A stretch of DNA of 47,539 bases, taken from NCBI GenBank assembly GCA_026647565.1, contig JAPKGU010000009.1, forward strand, positions 1 to 47,539. The letters are read 5' to 3'. Source of the stretch: Phycisphaerales bacterium (GTDB lineage Bacteria > Planctomycetota > Phycisphaerae > Phycisphaerales > UBA1924). The translations under genes were made by a program, and so were the position numbers. This document shows positions 27,831-37,474 of this stretch, piece by piece. The notes below the pieces were generated by a model. The model was not told where the DNA came from. It searched no databases and worked only from the letters and a program-made list of their open reading frames with translations. How positions within the stretch are numbered: position 1 is the stretch's first letter; the number at the start of each line of letters is the position of its first letter.

Positions 27831-29090
27831 TCAGCGCACGCGCTCAAGGTGCGTCCCGATCCGCTTCACGCGGCGCTGGATCTCCAGCATCGTCAGGCGG
27901 CCGCGCAGCTCGTGCATCGGCATCTCGACGCGAGCGCCCAGCTGGTCCGGCGACATGGGCTCGTCGAGCGCCGCGAGGATCCTCGCGTCGATGGGGTCTG
28001 TCGCGAGCACGGACGAGCCCTCGTCCACGCCGTCGCGAGGGCCGATCGGCCCGAGCGGCCGCATCCCCGGTGCCGCGCGCCGCTCCGGCATGAACAGGCC
28101 GTCTTCGCGATCGGCCTCGACGGACACGCCCGTGCCTGTGCGATCGCGAGCGAGCGCCGCGGGCTCGCGCACGCCGAAGGTCGGTGCGTCGCGCAGCACA
28201 TCGAGGATGTCGGCCGGCTCGGTCGCCATCGTCGCGCCGCCCGACTTGATGAGATCGAGCGAGCCCGCAGAGCACGCCGAGTCCACGCGCCCCGGGATCG
28301 CAAAGACCTCGCGTCCGTGGTCCTCCGCCGCAAGACGCGCGGTGATGAGCGATCCGGACTTGTGTCCTGCTTCGATGACGAGGGTTCCGTGGGAAAGCCC
28401 CGAGATGATTCGGTTCCGGGCCGGGAAGTTCTCGGCCGTCGGCGGCGTGTGGAACGGCAGCTCGGAGATGAGGCACCCGCGTTCGGCGATCCTCGCGAAG
28501 AGCTCCTCGTTCTCCGGCGGGTATGCGCGGGAAAGCCCGCATCCCATCACCGCGATCGTGCGTCCGCCCGCGTCGAGGGCGCCCTTGTGCGCCGCGGTGT
28601 CGATCCCACGCGCTCCGCCCGAGACGATCGACACGCCCGCCTGCGCCAGCGCCGACGCGAATCGCCTGGACTGCTCCAGCCCGTAATGCGAGCACTTCCG
28701 CGATCCCACGATCGCAAGCGTCGCTCGATCCACGTCCCGCCAGTCCAAGGCCCCGCGGACATACAGGACCGGCGGCGGGTCGTCGATATGTGACAACAGC
28801 GGGGGATACTCATCGTCCCCAAGCCCGACCAGACGCACGCCCGCAGCGGCGATGGCGCGGACCTCCTCGGACGCGAGCCGATCCAGATCCGCCCGCGCGT
28901 CCTCGATCAGCCTCGCCTTTGCGTCCCCGATCCCTCTGACCGACCGCAGCCCGCTCGGAGTCGCGCGCAGCACCTCTTCTGACGAGCCGAGCGCTCGCAC
29001 CAGTCGCGCGATCAGCACCGGCCCAAGCCCCGGCACCATCGTCAGCCGCAGCAAACCCCACGTGTTCGGAGAAAGGTCGGTCACGCACAC
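27831..29090 (-). CDS. dprA: DNA-processing protein DprA
   Basis: 'ATLAIVGSRKCSHYGLEQSRRFASALAQAGVSIVSGGARGIDTAAHKGALDAGGRTIAVMGCGLSRAYPPENEEL', 'FPARNRIISGLSHGTLVIEAGHKSGSLITARLAAEDHGREVFAIPG'. Confidence 0.96.
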   Translation of the reverse strand: MCVTDLSPNTWGLLRLTMVPGLGPVLIARLVRALGSSEEVLRATPSGLRSVRGIGDAKARLIEDARADLDRLASEEVRAIAAAGVRLVGLGDDEYPPLLSHIDDPPPVLYVRGALDWRDVDRATLAIVGSRKCSHYGLEQSRRFASALAQAGVSIVSGGARGIDTAAHKGALDAGGRTIAVMGCGLSRAYPPENEELFARIAERGCLISELPFHTPPTAENFPARNRIISGLSHGTLVIEAGHKSGSLITARLAAEDHGREVFAIPGRVDSACSAGSLDLIKSGGATMATEPADILDVLRDAPTFGVREPAALARDRTGTGVSVEADREDGLFMPERRAAPGMRPLGPIGPRDGVDEGSSVLATDPIDARILAALDEPMSPDQLGARVEMPMHELRGRLTMLEIQRRVKRIGTHLERVR

Positions 29091-29130
29091 AGCATAGCGA
29101 CGGCCTGGGCCTGTCGAAAGTCCATGCGGT

Positions 29131-29586
29131 TCACGGCTTGGCGTCGGTGGGTGGCTGGCCCCCGGTCATCGGCCCGAATCGCCCCACGAGGGGATAGATC
29201 GGCGACTTGTTCTTGGAGACGAACGGGGCAACCCGGGCGTGAACGACAATGGGTGTTGCGGTTTCGACCGTGGTGAGAACGTCTTGTGTGACAATGACTT
29301 GGGCGTGCATGTACGACGGATCTGGCTCACGGGCCGTGACCAGAAGGGTGGCGTTGTCCAGCGACGGGCGGACCTCGTCGAGCGTGACCTGCCAGCCGGC
29401 GCTCGGGGCCTGGAACCGGATCATGTAGAACTTGCCCCGCTCGGTCACGGTGAGGTCCGGACCTTTGTACGCATCCTGCGAGAGAACCGGGCCGGACGAT
29501 CCGCACCCGCCAAGCCCGAGCACCCCGATCACGCCGAGCGCGATCGCCGCGGCGGCCAGAAACCGCTGGAGCCAGTCCCGATTCAT
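29131..29586 (-). CDS. Hypothetical lipoprotein
   Basis: MNRDWLQRFLAAAAIALGVIGVLGLGGCGSS lipobox. Confidence 0.7.
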   Translation of the reverse strand: MNRDWLQRFLAAAAIALGVIGVLGLGGCGSSGPVLSQDAYKGPDLTVTERGKFYMIRFQAPSAGWQVTLDEVRPSLDNATLLVTAREPDPSYMHAQVIVTQDVLTTVETATPIVVHARVAPFVSKNKSPIYPLVGRFGPMTGGQPPTDAKP

Positions 29587-29699
29587 CGTGGATCGTGCTG
29601 CGATCATTGCGCGTTCTCCATGGGTGTGGGCCGATGATACTGTCGCGCCTCGGGCGTGCGTCGGTCCGCGCGCGCCCAACTCGACTGACCGGAGCAACC

Positions 29700-31085
29700 A
29701 TGCCGCCTGCAGTTCACGCCGAAAGACCGAACCGTACCGTCGCTCCGACCTCCGGATCGTCTGCCTTCCGACGCCTGTCTTCCACCATGCGCGGGCTTGC
29801 GCCGCTCCTGGTGCTGTTCGCCGCGATCGGGATGACCGGCTGCGAGTCCGGAACCAAGGAATCCGGCGTCGCCGACATCAAACCCTTCGGTGTCGAGCCG
29901 GACATTCGCGTGCGCATCCGAGACGGGATCGAGCTGGCGGACCTCGGGGCGGCGAACGCGTCGTCGCGCCTCGTCGCTCGCGGACTCGCCGGCAGGTCCG
30001 AGACCCTCAACGCGCCGGTGAAGGCACGCGCCGGGATCGGCGGCATCGAACTCACGGACCTCTACGGCCGGCGCATCGTCTTCGGCGACGGCGCCGATGT
30101 ACAGATCACCATGCCCGAAGGCCAGGGCGGCCTCGTCCGTGTTGACGGCACGCCCTACGCCTCCGGCGTCGTCCTCAAGCAGCGATCCGAACTCGGTGGC
30201 GGCTCCGGCGGCCGAGGCAAGCTCGACGTCATCGCCACCCTCCCCATGGAGCAGTACATCGAGGGCGTGATCTCCAAGGAACTCATCGCCTCCTGGCCCC
30301 TCGGCGCGTACGAGGCCCAGGCGGTCTGCGCCCGCTCATACGCGATGCACGAGCGCGCCCGCGCCAGGGCGGAGGGCAAGGCCTTCGACGTGGAATCCAC
30401 CACCGCCGACCAGGTCTTCGGCGGAAGCACCACACTCGAGGTCGCCAAGGCCGCCACACGCAACACCCGAGGCCTCGTCCTTGTTGAGGGCGGACGCACC
30501 CTCCGTTCCTACTACTCCAGCACCTGTGGCGGCAAACCCAACGCCGCGACGGACGTGTGGCCCTTCGGCCCCGGCTATGAGTACAACCGCTCGCCCTCCC
30601 TCCAGGCCCGCAGCCGCGCGTTCGCGTGCCAGGGCTCGCCCCTCTTCCGCTGGCGCGTCGAGCGCGACCTCGGCCAGCTCAGCCAGCGCATCCGCGAGTG
30701 GGGGAAGATCAACGGCGGGGGTGTGAACAGCATCGGCACCATCCGCTCCATCGAGTCGATCGAGCAGAACGTCGCCGGTCGCCCCACCAAGTACCGCATC
30801 ACCGACGACAAGGGCAAGGTCTACACGCTCAGCGCCGAGCAGCTCCGCTTCGCCTGCAACCAGAAGGTGGCGGGCCTGCCGGACATCACGCGCGAGACGC
30901 GCATGCACAGCGGCAACTTCCAGGTCCTCTTCGCCGGCAATCGGGCGGTGTTCGAGGGAGGTGGGTTCGGCCACGGCGTCGGCATGTGCCAGTACTGCTG
31001 CAAGGGCTGGGCCGACCAGGGTCTCTCGTACCGCGAGATGCTCGCCCGCTTCTACCCCGGCGCGACCGTGCAGAGGCAGTTCTGA
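29700..31085 (+). CDS. SpoIID/LytB domain-containing protein
   Basis: 'YIEGVISKELIASWPLGAYEAQAVCARSYAMHERARARAEGKAFDVESTTADQVFGG', 'YYSSTCGGKPNAATDVW', 'GFGHGVGMCQYCCKGWADQGLSYREML'. Confidence 0.9.
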   Translation: MPPAVHAERPNRTVAPTSGSSAFRRLSSTMRGLAPLLVLFAAIGMTGCESGTKESGVADIKPFGVEPDIRVRIRDGIELADLGAANASSRLVARGLAGRSETLNAPVKARAGIGGIELTDLYGRRIVFGDGADVQITMPEGQGGLVRVDGTPYASGVVLKQRSELGGGSGGRGKLDVIATLPMEQYIEGVISKELIASWPLGAYEAQAVCARSYAMHERARARAEGKAFDVESTTADQVFGGSTTLEVAKAATRNTRGLVLVEGGRTLRSYYSSTCGGKPNAATDVWPFGPGYEYNRSPSLQARSRAFACQGSPLFRWRVERDLGQLSQRIREWGKINGGGVNSIGTIRSIESIEQNVAGRPTKYRITDDKGKVYTLSAEQLRFACNQKVAGLPDITRETRMHSGNFQVLFAGNRAVFEGGGFGHGVGMCQYCCKGWADQGLSYREMLARFYPGATVQRQF

Positions 31086-31105
31086 CTTGGTTGCATTCTC
31101 GGGTG

Positions 31106-31143
31106 GCATCAGTTCCCGTCGTGTTTCACGACGGAACTGGTGC
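31106..31143. terminator. Long hairpin between convergent genes, possible bidirectional terminator
   Basis: GCATCAGTTC(C)CGTCGTG-TTT-CACGACGGAACTGGTGC: 17-bp stem with one bulge and one G-U pair, then (TC)6; lies between the SpoIID stop (31085) and the minus-strand ORF end (31193). Confidence 0.6.
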
Positions 31144-31192
31144 TCTCTCTCTCTCGTGGCGTCGCTCTCGCGGAGGTGCTCTGACTCGTCGC

Positions 31193-31666
31193 TTACGCGT
31201 ACAGATCCATGAAGCGCGCCACCAACTCCGGCCGTGAGCGGTTGAGCACGATTGCCTGCTTCTGCGCCGCGCCCTCCGCATGCCGACGCGTCGGTTCATT
31301 CTCCACGCGCGCCGGCCCCGACACCGAAGGCCCGTTCGTTGGATTCTGGCCTCGCTCAGGCATGGATGCACTCGCGCCTTCCGCCGGCGCGTGCTGATCG
31401 GTCATCCGGGGCTTCTCCAACTCCAGCCGCCGATTCTCCCGGTAGAGGAACTCCGCGAAGGGCACGGTGCCGCGCTCGAATGTGTCGCACGCCGCCGCCG
31501 AAGTCACCCCCCCGCACGCCGCATCCTTCCGCGCCGGGCAGTGGGGGAGACTGTGGGATGTGTACGCGGGACGTCCGTGGCCCCCATAGGTGCCTTCAAG
31601 ACCGAGCGAGAATGTGCCGCGGACGTCGGCCACGGAGAACCGGGTGCGAGTGCCGTGCCGCAGCAT
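31193..31666 (-). CDS. Hypothetical protein
   Basis: 157-aa ORF; 'CDTFERGTVPFAEFLYRENRRLELEKP'; no family recognised. Confidence 0.4.
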   Translation of the reverse strand: MLRHGTRTRFSVADVRGTFSLGLEGTYGGHGRPAYTSHSLPHCPARKDAACGGVTSAAACDTFERGTVPFAEFLYRENRRLELEKPRMTDQHAPAEGASASMPERGQNPTNGPSVSGPARVENEPTRRHAEGAAQKQAIVLNRSRPELVARFMDLYA

Positions 31667-31836
31667 CCGCCCCCATCTCCCGGCCCATAATCTCCTGCCC
31701 TCGGCCCCGATCCCGCTCGCGTCGCGGCTTCTGGGACCGTGCGTCGGCGGCGGCCTCGGAGGCCGTCGTCCTCAGGCGTCATAGGACGTTGCGTCCACGC
31801 AACGCGCCCACTCGGCATGCCACCATCGGAGCGATC

Positions 31837-32982
31837 GTGCGGACCAGCGAACTGGATTACGACCTGCCCGAGGGTGTGATCGCGACGCGTGCCGCGGAAC
31901 CCCGCGACAGTGCCCGCATGCTCGTCCTCAGCCGCTCCGATCCGGCGTTCCTCGCTCACGCGACCGTCCGCGAGCTGCCTTCTTACCTCACTGCCGCCGA
32001 CACGCTCGTTTTCAACCGCACCCGCGTCCTCGCCGCTCGCCTCATCGCCACCAACTCCACCACCGGCGGCAAGGTTGAGGGCCTCTTCCTCCATGAGTCT
32101 CCCGACCACCCCGGCCACTGGCGCGTCCTCATCAAGGCCCGCCGCGCCCGTCCCGGCTCGGTCCTCACTCTGCTCGACACCTCCGACCACCCCTCGGACG
32201 TGGTGCTCACGCTCGTTGAGCGCGTCGAAGACGAAGAGGGCGGCTGGCTCGCCTCGGTCACCTCAGGTGCCACGCCCGTCGAATCCGGCTCCTCCCCCGC
32301 GATCCTCGCCCGCGTCGGGCGCACGCCCCTTCCCCCCTACATCCTCGCGGCACGCCGCGCCCACGGCGAGGGTGTCCCCGATCAGGCCGACCGCGAGCGC
32401 TACCAGACGGTCTACGCCTCGGAACAGTCAGGATCTGTCGCCGCGCCGACCGCGGGGCTTCACTTCACACCCGTGCTTCTGGACACGCTCGAACGCGCCG
32501 GCGTCAGATCGGAGGAGGTCGTCCTCCACGTCGGCACCGGCACCTTCCGCCCGGTGGAGACCGAATCCCTCCTCGACCATCCGATGCACCGGGAGTGGTG
32601 CTCGATGTCTCCCGAAACATGCGCCCGCATCGCCGCCACCCGACTTGCGGGCGCCCCCTCCCGCGTGATCGCCGTCGGCACCACGACCGTTCGAACCCTC
32701 GAGTCCTACGCGACACACCCGGAAGCCGGGTCCGGTCTCTGGCCCCCCTCCATCGACACCCGCCTTCTCATCACCCCCGGCCACCGGTTCCGTTGGGTCG
32801 ATGGCATGCTGACGAACTTCCATCTCCCCCGCTCAACGCTCCTGGCCCTGGTCGCCGCGGCACTCGAACTCCCCGCATATCCCGGCTCCGGCATCCGACG
32901 CGTCAAGGAGGCGTACGCCATCGCCATCCGCGAGGGGTACCGCTTCTACTCCTACGGCGACGCGATGCTCATCCTCCCCTGA
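31837..32982 (+). CDS. queA: S-adenosylmethionine:tRNA ribosyltransferase-isomerase
   Basis: 'ELDYDLPEGVIATRAAEPRDSARMLVL', 'DTLVFNRTRVLAARL', 'YQTVYASEQSGSVAAPTAGLHFT', 'HVGTGTFRPV', 'TNFHLPRSTLLALVAA'. GTG start. Confidence 0.95.
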   Translation: MRTSELDYDLPEGVIATRAAEPRDSARMLVLSRSDPAFLAHATVRELPSYLTAADTLVFNRTRVLAARLIATNSTTGGKVEGLFLHESPDHPGHWRVLIKARRARPGSVLTLLDTSDHPSDVVLTLVERVEDEEGGWLASVTSGATPVESGSSPAILARVGRTPLPPYILAARRAHGEGVPDQADRERYQTVYASEQSGSVAAPTAGLHFTPVLLDTLERAGVRSEEVVLHVGTGTFRPVETESLLDHPMHREWCSMSPETCARIAATRLAGAPSRVIAVGTTTVRTLESYATHPEAGSGLWPPSIDTRLLITPGHRFRWVDGMLTNFHLPRSTLLALVAAALELPAYPGSGIRRVKEAYAIAIREGYRFYSYGDAMLILP

Positions 32983-33003
32983 CGTGCCCGTGCTTATCCC
33001 CAC

Positions 33004-33043
33004 GCTCCTCTCCGTGATCCTCCGTGGCCCTCCGTGGTGAGTG
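33004..33043. repeat. Half copy of the CTCCGTG...CCGTGGTGA(A/G)TG repeat element
   Basis: CTCCTCTCCGTGATCCTCCGTGGCCCTCCGTGGTGAGTGC resembles the right arm of the 6598-6732 element. Confidence 0.6.
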
Positions 33044-33181
33044 CTTTCTCCTCCCCAAGACTCCCGCACCCGGTGTGCAGACAATGTGGGGAACCCGATC
33101 GCCGTGGATTGAGCGCGGGCGACCGGCTCGGGCCGATGATTGAGCGGGTTTGCGCGGCCGATGGGCGGCACGGAGGGCGCG

Positions 33182-34792
33182 ATGAATCTTTCCGAACTCA
33201 TCGCCGGGACAGGAGCGAGCGTCGTCCGGGGAGATCCCTCGGTCGTGCGCATCTGCGACGTCACAGAGGACAGCCGCACCGTCATGCCCGGCTCCCTCTT
33301 CATTGCGAGACGGGGGACGAGGGCGGACGGTCGGGCGCACGTCGGCGAAGCGTGCGAGCAGGGTGCGGTGGCGATCGTCTCCGACGACGCCGAGGTCTGT
33401 TCCGGGGGTGTGTGCGAGCGGGGTGCGCACCATCGCGCCATCGACCAGGGCGTCGCTCTGGTCATCACGCCCGACGTCCCGCGCGTCTCGGCCATCATGG
33501 CGGAACGCTTCTATGGAAACCCCTCGTCGCGTCTGCGAATGGTCGGCGTCACCGGCACCAACGGCAAGACCACGATCGTCCACCTCGTCCACCAGGCGCT
33601 GAACGCGTGCGCCGTTCGGACTGGCATGATCGGGACCGTTCAGATCGACGACGGGCGTGAGACCGCGGCGGCCAGCATGACCACGCCCCCCGCCGTGGAG
33701 GTCAGCCGCACGCTCGCCAGCATGGTTGAGTTCGGCTGCGTCGCGTGCGCGATGGAGACGTCCAGCCACGCGCTGGATCAGGGTCGAGTCGCCGCCGTCC
33801 GATTCGGAGTCGGCGTCTTCACGAACCTGACCGGCGACCACCTCGACTACCACAAGACGATGGAGGCGTACGCCGACGCCAAGGCGCGTCTCTTCGCATC
33901 GCTCCCGGAGAGCGGCGTCGCGATCGTCAACGCCGAGGACCCGGCCCATGAGCGGATGCTCCGCGACTGCCGGGCCAACGTCTTTCGCTGCGTCACCCGG
34001 CCCCTCACGCCCTCGGAGCGATCGAGCGGCTGGTGCTCGATTGTCGTGAGGGAACGGTCGGTTCGGGGCACGACTGCCGACATCGTCGGGCCCTGGTCGG
34101 TGAGCGGAGAGCCGCTGACAGTCACGTACCACCTCATCGGCGATCACAACGCGATGAACGTGCTCCAGGCCTTCGCCGCCGCGTGGATCATCGGGCGCGA
34201 GTTCCGCCTGACGCACACGCGGCTGGCCGAGTCGTTGTCGGGCGTCACGGCGCCGTGTGGACGACTGGAGCGTGTCGGTCCCGAGCGTGCGGGCGAGCCG
34301 ATCGTGCTGGTGGACTATGCGCACACGGACGACGGGCTTCGAAAGGCGCTCGAGGCCGTGCGCAGCGTGATGGGCGCGGGGACCGTTGCGGGCGGGCGCT
34401 TATGGGTCGTGTTCGGCGCGGGTGGCGACAAGGACAAGGCCAAGCGCCCGCGCATGGGCCGCGCCGCGTGGGACCTGGCCGACAGGATCGTTGTGACAAG
34501 CGACAATCCGAGGCGGGAAAGCCCGTCCGAGATCATCGATCAGATCCTCTCGGGCATGGAGCGGACCGGCAGGGAGGATCGCGTCACGGTGCAGGCCGAT
34601 CGGCGCGAAGCGATCTACCACGCGGTCGCGAACGCGGGCCCCGGCGACGTTGTCCTCATCGCTGGCAAGGGGCACGAGACCGAGCAGGTGCTGTCGGACG
34701 GGCGGGGCGGCACACGGACGACCCGCTTTGTCGATCAGGAGGTCGCGTCGGAGGCCCTCGCCGCTCGTGCTCGTTCGGAGGAAGAGAAGTGA
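33182..34792 (+). CDS. murE: UDP-N-acetylmuramoyl-tripeptide synthetase MurE
   Basis: 'MVGVTGTNGKTTIVHLVHQAL', 'ETSSHALDQGRV', 'TNLTGDHLDYHKTMEAYADAKARLF', 'VDYAHTDDGLRKAL', 'VTSDNPRRESP' (DNPR motif). Confidence 0.95.
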   Translation: MNLSELIAGTGASVVRGDPSVVRICDVTEDSRTVMPGSLFIARRGTRADGRAHVGEACEQGAVAIVSDDAEVCSGGVCERGAHHRAIDQGVALVITPDVPRVSAIMAERFYGNPSSRLRMVGVTGTNGKTTIVHLVHQALNACAVRTGMIGTVQIDDGRETAAASMTTPPAVEVSRTLASMVEFGCVACAMETSSHALDQGRVAAVRFGVGVFTNLTGDHLDYHKTMEAYADAKARLFASLPESGVAIVNAEDPAHERMLRDCRANVFRCVTRPLTPSERSSGWCSIVVRERSVRGTTADIVGPWSVSGEPLTVTYHLIGDHNAMNVLQAFAAAWIIGREFRLTHTRLAESLSGVTAPCGRLERVGPERAGEPIVLVDYAHTDDGLRKALEAVRSVMGAGTVAGGRLWVVFGAGGDKDKAKRPRMGRAAWDLADRIVVTSDNPRRESPSEIIDQILSGMERTGREDRVTVQADRREAIYHAVANAGPGDVVLIAGKGHETEQVLSDGRGGTRTTRFVDQEVASEALAARARSEEEK

Positions 34793-34829
34793 TGCGTTCG
34801 ATGAAGCGTTCGCTCGATCGGAGGATGCG

Positions 34830-36278
34830 TTGACTCCACAGGATTCGTTCTGGACGCCCGACGGGATCAGGATCGCCGCCGGGGGCACGTGGCTCGCCCG
34901 TCCCGCGGACGGCGGCTCGGTGGTCTCCGGCGTCTCGATCGACAGCCGCGCCGTTGTGCCGGGTCAGGCGTTCATCGCGATCAGGGGCGATCGCACCGAC
35001 GGACACCTGTATCTCGCAGAGGCCTGCTCGCGCGGGGCGACGCTCCTGATCGTCTCCGACGGGCCGATCGCTCCCATGCCGCCGGGCGTCGGGGTCCTGC
35101 GCGTCGCCGACACGCGAGCGGCGCTGCTCCGGCTCGGCGCCGCGTGGCGGAGACTCCTCGATGGCACGCGAGTCGTCGCCGTGGTCGGCTCGAACGGGAA
35201 GACCACGACAGTCCGTCTCATCGACGCGGCACTCGGCGCCGCCCTGCGGGGCACGGCGTCGATCAAGAGCTTCAACAACTCGGTCGGTGTCCCGCTCACG
35301 ATCCTCGGCGCCAAACGCACCGACCAGTATCTCGTCTGCGAGGTCGGCACCAGCGCCCCGGGCGAGATCGCCTCTCTGTCGCAGATCGTCCAGCCCGACG
35401 TGGCCGTGATCACAAGCATCGGACGCGAGCACCTGGAGTTCCTCGGCTCACTCCGGGGCGTCGCCTCGGAGGAATCCAGCGTGCTCGATCACATCCGGCC
35501 GGGCGGCATCGGCGTCGTGACCTCCGACTCAACCGAGCTCGACGAGGTCATCCGCGCCCGTGCCGCCCGACGCGCGGACGGCGGACCGACCATCCTCCGC
35601 TTCGGTTCGGGCCCGAGCGCGGATGTGCGGGTCTGTCGGACGGAGCAGACCGAGCGCGGCACCGACTTTGAGCTCAACGACCGGGCCGCGTTCACGATCC
35701 CCCTGCTCGGTGCGCACAACGCGTGGAACGCGGCTGCCGCCGTCGCGGTCGCGCGACGCTTCCGTATCGCCGATGAGGACATCCGGCGCGGGCTTGCCTC
35801 CGCAACCGGCGCCGCGATGCGACTGGAGCGCAAACGCATCGGGCGCATCGAGGTCGTGAACGACGCGTACAACGCCAACCCCGACTCAGTCCTCGCCGCG
35901 ATCGGCACGCTCTCCGGACTCCGGCCCGCCGCGGGCGGCGGTCGCGTGCTCGTGCTCGGCGACATGCTCGAGCTGGGCCCCGAAGGGCCGTTGCTGCACG
36001 ACGAGGTTGTTCGGGCCGCGGCGGGTGACGCCTCCATCGAGCGAATCGCCCTCGTCGGCCCCTTGATGTCGGCTCGCGCCGCGATCATCCGCGCCGCGCG
36101 TGGAGACTCCGGCGTGGTGGCCGTGCACGACGCCTCGGCACCGAACGCCGCACGCGTCGCGGACATGGTCCTGCCCGGTGACGTTGTCCTCCTGAAGGGC
36201 TCTCGCGGCATGCGTCTGGAACGAATCGCCGAGGCGATCGAGACCGCCCACGCACGGGCCGGCAACGGAACCTCCTGA
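34830..36278 (+). CDS. murF: UDP-N-acetylmuramoyl-tripeptide--D-alanyl-D-alanine ligase MurF (TTG start proposed)
   Basis: 'VVAVVGSNGKTTTVRLIDAAL', 'KSFNNSVGVPLTIL', 'INDAYNANPDS'-type 'VNDAYNANPDSVLAAI', 'VLGDMLELGPEG', 'LLKGSRGMRLE'. 'ggagg' upstream of the TTG at 34830. Confidence 0.93.
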   Translation: MTPQDSFWTPDGIRIAAGGTWLARPADGGSVVSGVSIDSRAVVPGQAFIAIRGDRTDGHLYLAEACSRGATLLIVSDGPIAPMPPGVGVLRVADTRAALLRLGAAWRRLLDGTRVVAVVGSNGKTTTVRLIDAALGAALRGTASIKSFNNSVGVPLTILGAKRTDQYLVCEVGTSAPGEIASLSQIVQPDVAVITSIGREHLEFLGSLRGVASEESSVLDHIRPGGIGVVTSDSTELDEVIRARAARRADGGPTILRFGSGPSADVRVCRTEQTERGTDFELNDRAAFTIPLLGAHNAWNAAAAVAVARRFRIADEDIRRGLASATGAAMRLERKRIGRIEVVNDAYNANPDSVLAAIGTLSGLRPAAGGGRVLVLGDMLELGPEGPLLHDEVVRAAAGDASIERIALVGPLMSARAAIIRAARGDSGVVAVHDASAPNAARVADMVLPGDVVLLKGSRGMRLERIAEAIETAHARAGNGTS

Positions 36279-37462
36279 TGCTCTACCTGCTCATCTCCCG
36301 GCTGCGCGACTGGCTCGACGACAACCACATGACGTGGGCCACCGGCCTCATGGACCAGTTGCAGTTCCGCGCCCTGGCGGCCCTCCTCATCGCGTTCTTC
36401 CTCGTCCTCGCGCTCGGCAGGAGGACGATCCGGCTGCTCGTTCGCATGAAGATCGGGGACACCGGGGCGACCGATGCCGAAGCCCTCCGCGCCCATTCAC
36501 AGGGCAAGGCCAACACGCCGACGATGGGCGGTGCGCTGATCGTCGGGGCGATCGCTGTCGCGACCCTCATGCTCGCAGACGTCTCTCGCTTCTACGTCCA
36601 GCTCGCGCTCATCGTCATGCTCTGGACCGCGGCGCTCGGGGGGGTTGACGACTACCTCAAGCTCACGGCGGCGCGGCGCGGGGGCAGCCGTCAGGGCCTC
36701 TACGCATGGGAGAAGCTCGCGTTCCAGCTCGGCCTGGGGCTGCTCGTCGGGTACTTCGCGTTCAACCACGGCGATACCGACGCGGCGCACGACCTTGCCC
36801 ACGTGCTCAACCTGCCGTTCCAGAAGACCTTCGAGTCGAGCCAGGGAGACATCGCGCAAGGGCTTGTCTTCCTTGGGCGGGGCGCGTTCATCGTCATCGC
36901 CATGCTCATGCTCACGGGCATGAGCAACGCCGTGAACATCACCGACGGCATGGACGGGCTTGCCAGCGGCGTCTCCGCCGCGGTCTCGGTCGGCCTGCTC
37001 GTCATCGCCCTGATCGCCGGCAGCCAGGCCGCATCGACGTACCTGCTGGTGCCGCACATTCCGTTCGCCGACGAGCTGGCGGTGGTGGCGGGCGCGATGG
37101 TCGGGGCCACGCTCGGGTTCCTGTGGTGGAACTGCTCACCGGCGCAGGTGTTCATGGGCGACACCGGCTCTCTGGCGCTCGGAGCACTGATCGGCTACAT
37201 CGCGATCGTCACGCGCCAGGAGATCATCGTGCTCCTCATGTCCGGCGTCTTTCTGCTGGAGATCGCCTCGGTCACGATCCAGGTGGGCGTCTTCAAGGCG
37301 ACCCGCATCGCGACGGGCACCGGTCGGCGCGTCTTCAAGATCGCACCGTACCACCACGCCCTGCATCTCTCCGGTTGGAAGGAGCAGCAGATCGTTGCCC
37401 GTGCGTGGATCGTGGCGGTCCTGCTCGTCGCGGTCGCCATCTGGACGATCAAGGTCCGCTGA
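36278..37462 (+). CDS. mraY: Phospho-N-acetylmuramoyl-pentapeptide-transferase
   Basis: 'KANTPTMGGALIVGAIAVATLM', 'GGVDDYLKL', 'NAVNITDGMDGLASG', 'FMGDTGSLALGALIGYIAIVTRQE', 'APYHHALHLSGWKEQQIVAR'. Confidence 0.96.
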   Translation: MLYLLISRLRDWLDDNHMTWATGLMDQLQFRALAALLIAFFLVLALGRRTIRLLVRMKIGDTGATDAEALRAHSQGKANTPTMGGALIVGAIAVATLMLADVSRFYVQLALIVMLWTAALGGVDDYLKLTAARRGGSRQGLYAWEKLAFQLGLGLLVGYFAFNHGDTDAAHDLAHVLNLPFQKTFESSQGDIAQGLVFLGRGAFIVIAMLMLTGMSNAVNITDGMDGLASGVSAAVSVGLLVIALIAGSQAASTYLLVPHIPFADELAVVAGAMVGATLGFLWWNCSPAQVFMGDTGSLALGALIGYIAIVTRQEIIVLLMSGVFLLEIASVTIQVGVFKATRIATGTGRRVFKIAPYHHALHLSGWKEQQIVARAWIVAVLLVAVAIWTIKVR

Positions 37463-37474
37463 GTCCCGATCGGC

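Noticed and set aside
31787-31804. CGTTGCGT-CC-ACGCAACG palindrome upstream of queA as a riboswitch or operator
   Set aside because: Single short palindrome with no other supporting features; no preQ1-like motif seen.
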